NCBI GenBank assembly: GCA_036278755.1
Contig: DASUKL010000114.1
Span: 34,014 to 98,013, forward strand
Direction: 5' to 3'
Source of the DNA: DASUKL01 sp036278755
GTDB taxonomy: Bacteria > Chloroflexota > Limnocylindria > Limnocylindrales > CSP1-4
DNA length: 64,000 nt
Shown: piece after piece, positions 17,485-26,098 of the stretch
Layout of the letters: each line of letters opens with the position of its first letter
Numbering within the stretch: position 1 is the stretch's first letter
Notes under the pieces: generated by a model
What the model saw: only the letters and a program-made list of their open reading frames with translations
Told to the model about the DNA's origin: nothing
The model's database searches: none
Position numbers and translations under genes: made by a program

Positions 17485-18861
17485 CTACTCCGGGCCGTCG
17501 GCGCCGGAAAGTCGCCGAAGGTCCCGTCGCCGGCCCAGGGCCCGACGGGTCTCGAGGCCGCTGAGTCGCCGGCGACCGTAGCGTTCGAGCTCGAAGTCGG
17601 CCGCCAGGAGGCTGGCCCCCAGCGGCAGGGATACCTGGCCACGGAGGCGAGCGAGGTGCGCGGCCGGGGTCTCCGTCGGCTCACGGGCCCGGCCGGGGTG
17701 ACCCTCGAGGTCGGCCAACCAGGCCAGGTAGGCGCCACTGGCGTCGGTCGGCCGCGGCCTGGTCTGGCGTCGCCGGGGCCGCCAGCTCCCGAACCGCAGC
17801 CCCTCCCCCGGCAGGGCCAGCGAACGCTCCTCCGAGGGCCCGCTCCCGTCGAGCGAGCGGGGTCCGACCCGCCGCCGGGCGTCCCAGCGGGCGACGAGGA
17901 CGATGAGCGCGATGAAGCCGACGATGAGCAGGAAGACGCCGCCCACGGCCACCGCAGCGTCGGCGTTCGGCGAGCTGCTGATGGGCCGGACGGGGCCGCT
18001 GCTGGCGGCCGGCGCGGCCGAGGGCAGGACGGCGTGGAGCGGCACGAGCTGGAGGAGGGCCACGATGCCCGCGGCCAGGGCCAGGAGCGGCAGGAGGGCG
18101 ATCGCCAGGAGGGTCGCCAGTGGCCCGAACAGCCCATCGAGGACGAGGCCCAGGGGCGCCCCCAGGAGCAGCGCGGCCGGCACGGCCACGACGGCCATGG
18201 CGACGAGCACGGCCGCGGCCAGGAGCAGCCAGCTGCGGCGCAGGGAGAGGTCCACCCCGGCGGTCCGGCCGATCTCGTCGAGGCGGGCCAGGCCCATCGC
18301 CAGGAGGCCGGCCGTCACGAGCAGCAACGTGGCCGGGAAGGCGGCCCCCACGAACGTCGCCCGCACGCCCGGCGCGGCCAGGCTGCCCACGATCCAGGGC
18401 AGGGCCAGGAGCGGCAGGACCCAGCGCAGCAGCTGGCCCACGGTGACGTCCTCGAGGCTCGGCTCGCGGTGGCGGGCGCCCCGCAGGACGGCCACGCCGG
18501 CCAGCAGGCCGGCTGCATGCTGGGCCACGGCCCGCCCGGGATCCCCGTCCAGCAGGGCCCCCAGGGCCGCGGGATCCGCCGCCGCACCGGCCAGGGCGGC
18601 CGCGATCGTGAGCAGCCCGAGCCCGCTGACCTCGACCCCGGATCCGGTGCCGCTGCGGATCCACCACAGGCCTAGCCAGGCCGGCAGGGCCAGGGTCAAC
18701 GGGCCCAGGATGGGCCGACCCTGGGCCAGGCCCACCTGCCAGGCGGCGTAGATGACGGCGATCCAGGCGCCCTCGACGAGTCCCACGAGGGCCGGCAGGA
18801 CCAGGTTCCGGGCGCGGGTCGACCAGGTCTCGCGCCTGGCGCGCTGCACGGCGGCCGTCAT
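17485..18861 (-). CDS. Multi-pass membrane protein with DUF4129-like C-terminal domain
   Basis: Protein of 458 residues with about nine hydrophobic segments between residues 20 and 330, then a cytosolic or extracellular C-terminal domain. In that domain, AYLAWLADLEGHPGRAREPTETPAAHLARL resembles the DUF4129 helical domain usually found at the end of transglutaminase-like (TgpA) or stand-alone partners in MoxR/DUF58 operons. The catalytic transglutaminase core itself is missing here and I see no such gene nearby. Gene order MoxR, DUF58, then this gene, with gaps of about 10 bp, supports one operon. The function is unknown; a chaperone-like role in assembling or modifying exported proteins is a family-level guess. 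Confidence 0.75.
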   Translation of the reverse strand: MTAAVQRARRETWSTRARNLVLPALVGLVEGAWIAVIYAAWQVGLAQGRPILGPLTLALPAWLGLWWIRSGTGSGVEVSGLGLLTIAAALAGAAADPAALGALLDGDPGRAVAQHAAGLLAGVAVLRGARHREPSLEDVTVGQLLRWVLPLLALPWIVGSLAAPGVRATFVGAAFPATLLLVTAGLLAMGLARLDEIGRTAGVDLSLRRSWLLLAAAVLVAMAVVAVPAALLLGAPLGLVLDGLFGPLATLLAIALLPLLALAAGIVALLQLVPLHAVLPSAAPAASSGPVRPISSSPNADAAVAVGGVFLLIVGFIALIVLVARWDARRRVGPRSLDGSGPSEERSLALPGEGLRFGSWRPRRRQTRPRPTDASGAYLAWLADLEGHPGRAREPTETPAAHLARLRGQVSLPLGASLLAADFELERYGRRRLSGLETRRALGRRRDLRRLSGADGPE

Positions 18862-18871
18862 CCGCTCGCGC

Positions 18872-20104
18872 TCATCCGGCGACCTCCACGGCGTTCGGGG
18901 CGTGCCAGTCGGGTAGCACCCGGCCGACGGCCGCGGCCAGGCCGACGAGCCGCGCCCGTGAAGCGGCTGCCGTGGCCTGACCGCCGAAGCAGAGCAGGTC
19001 GACCTCGGCCCCGCCGCTCCGCAGGCGGCGCAGGACGGCCAGGTAGGGCGATGGGTCGCGGCCGGTCAGGACGTGGAGGCTGGCGCCGCGGGGCAGGCTC
19101 GCCGGGAGCGAGCCGAGGAGGAGCTCGAAGGGGGCCGAGGCGAAGGGGCTGAGGCGGGCCAGGAGGTCGGCCGCCCGGGCCATCTGGTCGGGCCCCGAGC
19201 CCGGCGCCAGGTAGGCCAGGCGCTCGATGGTCCCGGTCCAAGCCGCGGCCCCCAGGCCGCAGGCCACGCCGTCGGCCAGCAGGGCCCGCACGAGCGATCC
19301 GGCAGCCACGATCAGCGACTCCACCACGTCCTCGTCGTAGGCCATGCGCCAGTGTGGCCCCTCGACCGTCTGGACGTCGACGACGACGAGTGCCGTCCGG
19401 GTCTGGGCCGGGTCGAAGCGCCGGCTCACCGGATGTCCCAGGCGGGCCGTCGCCCGCCAGTGGATGCGGCGCAGCGGATCCCCGGGCTGGAAGGGCCGCA
19501 CCCCGGCGAAGAGGGCGGGGTCCTCGATCAGGCCGCGCCGGGCCGGCCGCTCGCCGGGCGCCGGGCGATGGGCGCCCGTCGGCCGCAGGGCGACCGTCGG
19601 CGGGCGGACGACCAGCGTCGCGGGCAGCGGATCCTCACGGCTCGTGGCCGTCCGGCCGAAGAGGTCGGCCACCCGCACGCGGGCCGGACCGAAGCGGAAC
19701 ACGCCCCGCTGCCGGGCCAGGACGTGGCGATGACGGACGACCTGCTGGAAGGAGGCCACGGACCAGGCCTCGGTGATGGCCCCCAGGCCGGGCTGGTCCG
19801 TGCGAGCCAGCGACTGTTCGCGCAGGACGAGGTCGTCGCTGACGAGGTCTTCGGTGCGAACGAACGGCAGGGGCAGGAGCTTCTCGTTGCGCAGGACGAG
19901 ATCGAGCGGCACCTCGTCGCCCACGACGGCCCGCTCCGAGCCCAGCCGGTGGGCGTAGGCCAGGCTCCGCAGGCCGCGCCGGCTCCACAGCCCGGTGAGG
20001 CCGACCGTCAAGAGGACGAGGACCCCGATGAGCAGGAGGCCTGGCGCTCCGGCCGCCGCCCCCAGGACGATGAGGACGAGACCGGCGCCGAGGGAGAGGG
20101 GCAC
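18872..20104 (-). CDS. DUF58 domain protein of MoxR operon
   Basis: Protein of 410 residues. Two N-terminal transmembrane helices (about 4-20 and 23-40) are followed by a beta-rich region and the DUF58 core with VRPFQPGDPLRRIHWRATAR, the signature of the family, then a von Willebrand A-like fold (ALVVVDVQTVEGPHW). DUF58 proteins accompany MoxR AAA+ ATPases and are thought to act as their membrane-bound partners. GTG 20104 was chosen because it follows the MoxR stop by eight bases and starts directly at the hydrophobic segment. The frame extends upstream into MoxR. Confidence 0.9.
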   Translation of the reverse strand: MPLSLGAGLVLIVLGAAAGAPGLLLIGVLVLLTVGLTGLWSRRGLRSLAYAHRLGSERAVVGDEVPLDLVLRNEKLLPLPFVRTEDLVSDDLVLREQSLARTDQPGLGAITEAWSVASFQQVVRHRHVLARQRGVFRFGPARVRVADLFGRTATSREDPLPATLVVRPPTVALRPTGAHRPAPGERPARRGLIEDPALFAGVRPFQPGDPLRRIHWRATARLGHPVSRRFDPAQTRTALVVVDVQTVEGPHWRMAYDEDVVESLIVAAGSLVRALLADGVACGLGAAAWTGTIERLAYLAPGSGPDQMARAADLLARLSPFASAPFELLLGSLPASLPRGASLHVLTGRDPSPYLAVLRRLRSGGAEVDLLCFGGQATAAASRARLVGLAAAVGRVLPDWHAPNAVEVAG

Positions 20105-20111
20105 GCCCGGG

Positions 20112-20999
20112 TCAGGTGGCGGCGACCACGGGCAGGGGCACGTGGGCCAGGAGGCGCTCCAGGACGGTGGCGGCGGTGGCACCCCGTAGTTGGCGGTCGA
20201 GATCGAGCACCAGGCGGTGACCCAGGACGGCCGGGGCAAGGGCCCTGACGTCGTCGGGCCGGACGAAGTCCCGACCGTCGAGCAGGGCCCAGGCCTGGCT
20301 GGCCCGGTAGAGGCCCACGGCCGCCCGCGGGCTAGCGCCCAGGCGGACGTCGGGGTCCTCGCGCGTGGCCCGCACGAGGTCCACGACGTAGCCCTCGACG
20401 TCGTCGCTGACGGCGATGGAGCGGGCCCGCTCCCGGAGCTGCAGCACGTCGGCCCGGGGCATCACGGCGCCGATGCCTTGCAGCGGTTCAGCCGCGACCT
20501 GGTAGCGTCGGGCGATGGCCCTCTCAGCGTCGCGCAGCGGGTAGCCCAGCGTGGCCTGGACCAGGAAGCGGTCCAGCTGGGCCTCGGGCAGGGCGAAAGT
20601 GCCCTCCAGCTCGATGGGGTTCTGGGTGGCCACGACGAGGAAGGGCTCGTCGAGCGGCCGGGTCTGGCCGTCGACGGAGACCTGGTGCTCCTGCATCGCC
20701 TCCAGCAGGGCGGCCTGGGTCCGCGGCGTGGCCCGGTTGACCTCGTCGACGAGGAGCACGTTGGTGAAGATCGGCCCGGGCACGAAGCGGAAGGCGGAGC
20801 CCTCAAGGATGCTGCTGCCGGTGACGTCAGTGGGCAGCAGGTCGGGCGTGCCCTGGACCCGGGCGAAGTCGAGATCGAGGGCCGCCGCGAAGGCCCGGGC
20901 GAGCAATGTCTTGCCCACCCCGGGCACGTCCTCGACGAGCGCGTGGCCGCCGGCCAAGAGGGCCACGGCCAGGAGGCGAAGGGCGGGCTCCGCGCCCAC
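20112..20999 (-). CDS. MoxR-type AAA+ ATPase (start unresolved)
   Basis: Chaperone-like ATPase. Walker A is DVPGVGKT, Walker B NVLLVDEVNRA, sensor VVATQNPIELEGTFALPEAQLDRF, and the C-terminal lid is FVRPDDVRALAPAVLGHRL. These are classic MoxR features. The GTG at 20999 gives 295 residues but drops the normal first helix (ALREAVGLAVVG). That helix is present in frame upstream, yet no ATG, GTG or TTG occurs between 20999 and the helicase stop at 21058. The next start codon is a GTG at 21176, 119 bp inside the helicase gene. The real start is therefore either an overlapping GTG or a non-standard codon. It heads the MoxR-DUF58-DUF4129 series. Confidence 0.88.
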   Translation of the reverse strand: MGAEPALRLLAVALLAGGHALVEDVPGVGKTLLARAFAAALDLDFARVQGTPDLLPTDVTGSSILEGSAFRFVPGPIFTNVLLVDEVNRATPRTQAALLEAMQEHQVSVDGQTRPLDEPFLVVATQNPIELEGTFALPEAQLDRFLVQATLGYPLRDAERAIARRYQVAAEPLQGIGAVMPRADVLQLRERARSIAVSDDVEGYVVDLVRATREDPDVRLGASPRAAVGLYRASQAWALLDGRDFVRPDDVRALAPAVLGHRLVLDLDRQLRGATAATVLERLLAHVPLPVVAAT

Positions 21000-21057
21000 G
21001 ACCGCTAGGCCGACGGCCTCCCGGAGCGCGCTCCAGGCACGCGCCCCGGTGGCGGTC

Positions 21058-22152
21058 TCAGTCGTTGTAGAGCCGCTCCTCGATGAGCTTCTCCTGGACC
21101 GTCCGACCGTTGGGGTCGAAGCAGGCGAACTCGAAGTGCTTCTCGTACTCGAGGTCCACGTTGTCCTGACCGCCACGGTTCTTCTCCACCGTCAGGACGG
21201 TCCAGTCGCGGAACCGCTGGGCCTGGTACGGGTTGAACTCGATGTTCACCTTGGCCACGATGTTGTACTTCTCGTTGAGGATGGTGATGATGTCGGCCTC
21301 GTAGTTGATGGCCGACGAGCCGCGCAGGTGATGGTTGCGCAGGCGCGAGGCCTTGAGTCCCTCCTTGTCGGCCGCGACGATCGAGACCATCGGCACGTCC
21401 TCGGTGAGGGCCAGGTCCTTGAGGCCGTTGACCACGACCGTGACCTTCTCCGTCTCGCTGGCGGGCTCGGGCAGGACGGGCACCTTCTGGAGGTAGTCGA
21501 TCAGGACGAAGAGGCGGCGGTCGCCACTCAGGTCCTGGTGCTGGCGGATGAGCGTGCGCAGGTTGTCCACGGTGCTGGCCGTCTGCGAGCCACGCATGAG
21601 GAACAGGTTCTGGCCGTAGCGCGCCAACCGGTCGAGGGAGGGGCGGAGACGCGGGTTGTTGGCCAGCTGCTGGCCGTTCATCGTGCCCTCGGCCATCCAT
21701 GTGCCGAGGATCTCCTGGCGCACGTCCTGGACCTTGATGGCCCCGGTCTTGTGGGGCAGATGGGCCAGCGCCGACTCCATCGAGATGAGGCGGTTGAGGA
21801 GGTACTCCTCATCGTGCTCGAAGCAGATGTAGAGCACGTTGGCCTGGCCGCCGGAGGCCACGTTACGGGCCATCTGGAGGGCCATGGTCGTCTTGCCCGT
21901 GCCCTGGGCGCCGCCCATGAGGAGCAGCTCGCCGCCGCGCAGGCCGCCGCCGATGGTCTTGTCCAGGGGCGTGAAGCCCAGCGGCACCGGCTGGTACTGG
22001 CCGGACTTGCCCGAGGTCACCACGTCGTTCAGGTTGATGAGCACGTCCAGCGCCGAACGCGGGTTCATGCTCCCGCCGTCAGTCACGAGGCGCCATTCCG
22101 CGGAGGACGCGGAGGATGGGGCGGCCGCAGGCTCGATCTCGGGTACGGTCAT
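21058..22152 (-). CDS. DnaB-like RecA-fold ATPase (helicase C-terminal domain only)
   Basis: Protein of 364 residues with a 45-residue low-complexity N-terminus, then a DnaB C-terminal/RecA-type ATPase domain: Walker A GAQGTGKT at 81-88, Walker B RRLFVLIDYLQKV, the H-loop-like DVPMVSIVAADKEGL, the RGSSAINYEADII motif and TVEKNRGG near the end. The N-terminal primase-interacting DnaB domain is absent, so it is not the replicative helicase of ordinary length. Similar stand-alone DnaB-C proteins occur in several bacterial phyla without a fixed role. It lies directly upstream of, and overlaps, the MoxR frame, which would tie it to that operon. A TATCAT hexamer about 45 bases upstream may be its -10. 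Confidence 0.82.
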   Translation of the reverse strand: MTVPEIEPAAAPSSASSAEWRLVTDGGSMNPRSALDVLINLNDVVTSGKSGQYQPVPLGFTPLDKTIGGGLRGGELLLMGGAQGTGKTTMALQMARNVASGGQANVLYICFEHDEEYLLNRLISMESALAHLPHKTGAIKVQDVRQEILGTWMAEGTMNGQQLANNPRLRPSLDRLARYGQNLFLMRGSQTASTVDNLRTLIRQHQDLSGDRRLFVLIDYLQKVPVLPEPASETEKVTVVVNGLKDLALTEDVPMVSIVAADKEGLKASRLRNHHLRGSSAINYEADIITILNEKYNIVAKVNIEFNPYQAQRFRDWTVLTVEKNRGGQDNVDLEYEKHFEFACFDPNGRTVQEKLIEERLYND

Positions 22153-22264
22153 CGGCGCGAAGTCCCCTCAGCGACAGCTGGCTGGAGGGCGATGATAGCA
22201 TCGGGCCGCGTCAGAGGAAGGTGCCTAAGCCACCAAATCCGCACAGCCGGGCGGCTCCGTCGGC

Positions 22265-23686
22265 TCAGGCGGCCGAGGCGGACCCCGAGGCGCCCTGCCC
22301 GGCGAGCGGCGCCTCGGCGAGGGCCTCCCAGTAGCGACAGATGACGCGGATGCCCTGCTCGAAGTTGTCGAGGACGAGAGACTCGTTGGGGGCGTGGGCC
22401 TGGCAGTCGGGGTTCATGAACCCGAGCAGGACGACCGGCAGCCCCAGGGTCTTGTCGAAGACGGCCGTCACCGGCACCGAGCCGCCCTCGAAGATGAGGT
22501 AGGGGCGCTGACCGAAGACGGCTTCGATCACGCCCGCGGCCGCCTCGACGGCAGGGTGATGGGTGGCCGTCACGGAGGGCCGCCCGGTGTTGATGAGGTG
22601 GACCTCGACCTCCACCCCGCTCGGGGCGTGATCGATGACGTGGCGGCGGAAGAGCTCGAAGATCCGCTCCGGATCCTGGTCCGGGACGAGGCGGCAGCTG
22701 ACCTTGGCGTGGACATGGGCGGGGATGATCGTCTTGGCCCCCTCGCCCTGGAAGCCGCCCCACAGGCCGTTCACGTCACAGGTCGGCCGCAGGCCCCGCC
22801 GCTCGAGGGGCGACCAGCCGGCCTCGCCGGCCAGCTCGGGGACGCCGATGCGCTGGCGGTAGGCCTCCTCGTCGAAGGGCAGCCGGGCGACCTCCTCCCG
22901 GATCCGAGTGCCGGGCTCCTGGACGGCGTCGTAGAAGCCCGCGATGGCCACCCGCCCCTCCTCGTCATGGAGCGAGGCGAGGATGCGGGCCAGGGCGTCG
23001 GCCGGGTTGCGCACCACGCCGCCGAAGCCGCCCGAGTGGAGGTCGAGGTCGGGCCCGCGGACGTCGACCTGGGCGTACATCATGCCCCGCAACGAGCTGG
23101 TGATGGCCGGCAGGTTGCCGTCCAGGAACTCGGTGTCGCTGACCACGGCCAGGTCGGCCGCCAGCTGCTCACGGTGGGCCTCGACCCAGCGCTCGAGGTT
23201 CTCCGAGCCCGACTCCTCCTCGCCCTCGAAGAGGAAGCGGAGGTTGATGGGCAGGGCCTGGCGGACGCTCAGCCAGGCCTCGACGGCGGCCAGGTGCATG
23301 GCCACGTGGCTCTTGTCGTCGGCCGCACCGCGGGCGTACACCCGGCCTTCCTCGACGCGCGGCTCGAAGGGCGGCTTGACCCACAGGTCCAGCGGATCCA
23401 CCGGCTGGACGTCGTAGTGGGCGTAGACGAGCACGGTCGGCGCCCGGGGGGCGCGGAGCCAGTCCCCATAGACGACCGGCGGCCCATCCGTGGGCGCGAC
23501 CTCGACGTGCTCCAGGCCCGCGTGGCGCATCCGTTCGGCGATGAAGGCCGCGGTGGCCTCCAGATCGGGCCGGTGCTCGGGCAGCGCCGAGATGCTGGGG
23601 ATCGAGAGCAGCGCGACGAAGTCGGCCAGGCGGGCCGCCGCCCCGGCCTCGAGATGGGCGTCGAGGTCGCTGAACGTCTCGCTCAC
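22265..23686 (-). CDS. M20 family dipeptidase / deacylase
   Basis: Zinc peptidase of 473 residues in the M20A dipeptidase group (CNDP-like). It has the metal ligand motifs YAHYDVQP and AADDKSHVAM, the catalytic Glu pair in FEGEEESGS and SDTEFLDGN, a lid/dimerisation domain at roughly 200-390 and GGSVPVTAVF near the end. The length agrees with the family. ATG 23686 begins MSETFSDLDAHLE. It probably releases amino acids from dipeptides in the cytoplasm. It sits alone between ftsH and the DnaB-like gene; the 112-bp gap downstream (22153-22264) holds only the possible helicase promoter. Confidence 0.92.
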   Translation of the reverse strand: MSETFSDLDAHLEAGAAARLADFVALLSIPSISALPEHRPDLEATAAFIAERMRHAGLEHVEVAPTDGPPVVYGDWLRAPRAPTVLVYAHYDVQPVDPLDLWVKPPFEPRVEEGRVYARGAADDKSHVAMHLAAVEAWLSVRQALPINLRFLFEGEEESGSENLERWVEAHREQLAADLAVVSDTEFLDGNLPAITSSLRGMMYAQVDVRGPDLDLHSGGFGGVVRNPADALARILASLHDEEGRVAIAGFYDAVQEPGTRIREEVARLPFDEEAYRQRIGVPELAGEAGWSPLERRGLRPTCDVNGLWGGFQGEGAKTIIPAHVHAKVSCRLVPDQDPERIFELFRRHVIDHAPSGVEVEVHLINTGRPSVTATHHPAVEAAAGVIEAVFGQRPYLIFEGGSVPVTAVFDKTLGLPVVLLGFMNPDCQAHAPNESLVLDNFEQGIRVICRYWEALAEAPLAGQGASGSASAA

Positions 23687-23784
23687 GGGCGGATCCTCCG
23701 AACGTCAGCGAGCGGGCCCGAAGGCCCGCTCGCAAGGGATGCTGTCCGGCGCCCCGACGGGCGCCGTTGGGACCGTCGCCGACC

Positions 23785-25782
23785 TCAGGCGGGGCTGGGC
23801 GACGGCTTGGGGGCCGGCGCCGTGACCGGCGGGGCGGGCATCTGGCGTGGCGTCAGTCCGGGCTCCAGGGGTCGCGGCGTGGGGCCGCCCTGCTGGCGCG
23901 GGTCGGGGATGTCGGCGAAGAGGCCCTCGAACGCTTCGCGCTCGACCGTCTCCTCGGCCACCAGCTTCTCGGCCAGCGTCACGAGGCGATCCTTGTACCT
24001 CGTCAGGACGTCCATAGCCCGGGCATAGCCCCGGTCGATGATGGCCCGCACCTCTTCGTCGATGACCTTGGCCACATCGTCGGAGTAGTTGCGCTGCTCG
24101 CCGATCTCACGACCCAGGAAGACGAGCTCGTCGCGCTTGCCGAAGCTCAGCGGGCCGAGCTTCTCGCTCATGCCGAACTCGGTCACCATGCGGCGGGCCA
24201 GGTTGGTCGCCTTCTCGATGTCGTTCGAGGCGCCGGTCGTGGTGTCGCCGAAGATGAGCTTCTCCGAGGCGTTGCCCCCCAGCAGGCCGGCGATCTTGTC
24301 CTCGAACTCCGTCTTGCTCTGGAGATAGCGGTCCTCGGAGGGCAGGGCCATGGTGTAGCCCAGGGCCATGCCCCGGCTGATGATCGTCACCTTGTTGACC
24401 GGATCGCACTTGGGCAGGATGCGCTGGACCACGGCGTGACCGCCCTCGTGGTAGGCGATGATCGCCTTCTCCTCGTCGGAGATGATGCGGCTCTTCCGCT
24501 CGGGCCCGGCCACGACGCGCTCCAGGGCCTCGCTGAACTCGGTCGTGCCGATGACCTTCTTGTTGCGCCGCGCGGCGAGGATGGCCGACTCGTTGACGAG
24601 GTTGGCCAGGTCCGCCCCGGAGAAGCCCGGCGACTGGCGGGCGATGACCTGCAGGTCGATGGACTTGTCGAGCGGCTTGCCTTTGACGTGGACCTTGAGG
24701 ATCTCCAGGCGGCCTTTCATGTCCGGCCGATCGAGGATGACTTGGCGATCGAAGCGGCCGGGCCGCAGGAGCGCCGGGTCGAGGACGTCCGGTCGGTTGG
24801 TGGCAGCCACGACGATGACGTTCGTGTTCGTGTCGAAGCCGTCCATCTCGACCAGGATCTGGTTGAGGGTCTGCTCGCGCTCGTCATGGGACCCGCCGAG
24901 GCCGGCGCCGCGCTGGCGGCCGACCGCGTCGATCTCGTCGACGAAGACGATACAGGGGCTGTTGCGCTTGGCCTGGTCGAAGAGGTCGCGGACGCGGCTG
25001 GCGCCGACGCCCACGAACATCTCCACGAACTCGGAGCCGGAGATGCTGAAGAACGGCACCCCGGCCTCGCCCGCGACGGCCCGGGCGAGGAGGGTCTTCC
25101 CGGTGCCTGGCGGCCCGACCAGCAACACGCCCCGCGGGATGCGGGCCCCCAGCGAGTTGAACTTCTCGGGGTATTTGAGGAACTCGACGACCTCCTGGAG
25201 CTCCGTCTTGGCCTCATCCACGCCGGCCACGTCGTTGAACGTGACGACGGTCTTGTTGCCGAGGAACATCCGGGCCCGACTCTTGCCGAAGCTCATGGCC
25301 TGGTTGTTGGTGCCCTGGGCCTGGCGGAACATGATGAACAGGAAGGCGCCGATGACGACGACCGGCAGGACGGTCATGAGCAGCAGGCCCAGCCACTGGC
25401 TGGTCTGGGACTCGGGCTGGGCGAAGAGGGGCGGGATGCCGTTGGTGCAGGAAGCGCCCGGCTCGGCGCAGGCGGCCTGCATGTCGTCGGTCACGCCCTC
25501 CCCCAGGCTGCCCGGCACTTCGCTCTGGACTTCCGTCTGGCCGTCGGCCAGGGCCGAGGTCAGGGTGATGTCCAGCTGCGTGCCCTGCTGGACGACCTTG
25601 GCCACCTTGCCCTCCTTGACGAGGTCAAGGAAGGAGGTGACGCTGCCGGCGCCCGAGCCGGTGCCGGCGTAGGGGATCGTCGCTGTCTGGGGAGGGGTGA
25701 AGACGGTGATGAACAACAGCACCGCGATGCCCATCACCAGGATGAGCGTGACGATGCCATTGCGGAGGAAACGGGTATTCAA
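23785..25782 (-). CDS. ftsH: ATP-dependent zinc metalloprotease FtsH
   Basis: Membrane AAA+ protease for quality control. The 665-residue protein has two transmembrane helices (about 9-29 and 131-152) flanking a periplasmic domain, Walker A GPPGTGKT at 223-230, Walker B CIVFVDEID at 277-285, the SRH region RPGRFDRQ and the zinc site HEGGH at 445-449. The C-terminal tail is Pro-rich. The start codon is TTG at 25782, read from the alignment-like N-terminus NTRFLRNGIV and a GGAGG ten bases upstream. The Shine-Dalgarno lies inside a 12-bp palindrome. FtsH is commonly essential, and a TTG start fits restrained expression. Confidence 0.97.
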   Translation of the reverse strand: MNTRFLRNGIVTLILVMGIAVLLFITVFTPPQTATIPYAGTGSGAGSVTSFLDLVKEGKVAKVVQQGTQLDITLTSALADGQTEVQSEVPGSLGEGVTDDMQAACAEPGASCTNGIPPLFAQPESQTSQWLGLLLMTVLPVVVIGAFLFIMFRQAQGTNNQAMSFGKSRARMFLGNKTVVTFNDVAGVDEAKTELQEVVEFLKYPEKFNSLGARIPRGVLLVGPPGTGKTLLARAVAGEAGVPFFSISGSEFVEMFVGVGASRVRDLFDQAKRNSPCIVFVDEIDAVGRQRGAGLGGSHDEREQTLNQILVEMDGFDTNTNVIVVAATNRPDVLDPALLRPGRFDRQVILDRPDMKGRLEILKVHVKGKPLDKSIDLQVIARQSPGFSGADLANLVNESAILAARRNKKVIGTTEFSEALERVVAGPERKSRIISDEEKAIIAYHEGGHAVVQRILPKCDPVNKVTIISRGMALGYTMALPSEDRYLQSKTEFEDKIAGLLGGNASEKLIFGDTTTGASNDIEKATNLARRMVTEFGMSEKLGPLSFGKRDELVFLGREIGEQRNYSDDVAKVIDEEVRAIIDRGYARAMDVLTRYKDRLVTLAEKLVAEETVEREAFEGLFADIPDPRQQGGPTPRPLEPGLTPRQMPAPPVTAPAPKPSPSPA

Positions 25783-25791
25783 GGGATGCGA

Positions 25792-25803
25792 GCCTCCGGA
25801 GGC
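25792..25803 (-). promoter_or_regulatory. ftsH ribosome binding site inside a palindrome
   Basis: GCCTCCGGAGGC is self-complementary and contains the ftsH GGAGG. It decides the TTG start at 25782. A 4-bp stem with CCGG loop could partly hide the site, but the hairpin is short and may mean nothing. Confidence 0.35.
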
Positions 25804-25957
25804 GAGGTCAGCGCCGACCGTGCGGACGCGATGCCGGCAGGCTGATTATAGGTCGGCCGCCTGACCTGCCCTGTGGTACGCAAGGACCAGGGGGTCCGGA
25901 TTGTCGGGTGGCAGGCCGCCGTGACCGCACCGGCAGCGACTGCGAAGGCTTCAGGGT

Positions 25958-26032
25958 TGGTAGCGGAGGGCGGATTCGAACCACCGACCAAGGGCTTATG
26001 AGTCCCCTGCTCTACCACTGAGCTACTCCGCC
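25958..26032 (-). tRNA. tRNA with CAU anticodon (elongator Met, or Ile2)
   Basis: Complete cloverleaf of 75 nt including an encoded CCA. Acceptor GGCGGAG pairs with CTCCGCT (G1-U72 wobble), D-arm GCTC/GAGC, anticodon loop CTCATAA, T-arm GGTGG-TTCGAAT-CCGCC. The anticodon stem has a G27-U43 pair and an A31-G39 mismatch next to the loop. It is not the initiator, since the C1-A72 mismatch and the three G-C pairs abutting the loop are absent. CAU could be elongator Met, or Ile2 if lysidine-modified, which sequence alone does not settle. It lies upstream of ftsH on the same strand. Confidence 0.95.
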
Positions 26033-26098
26033 GCGGTCGCCGATTCTAGCCTGGAAGGCCGGATGGCTGCCACCCGTGGCTCGTCCGCCTGGGTCCGG

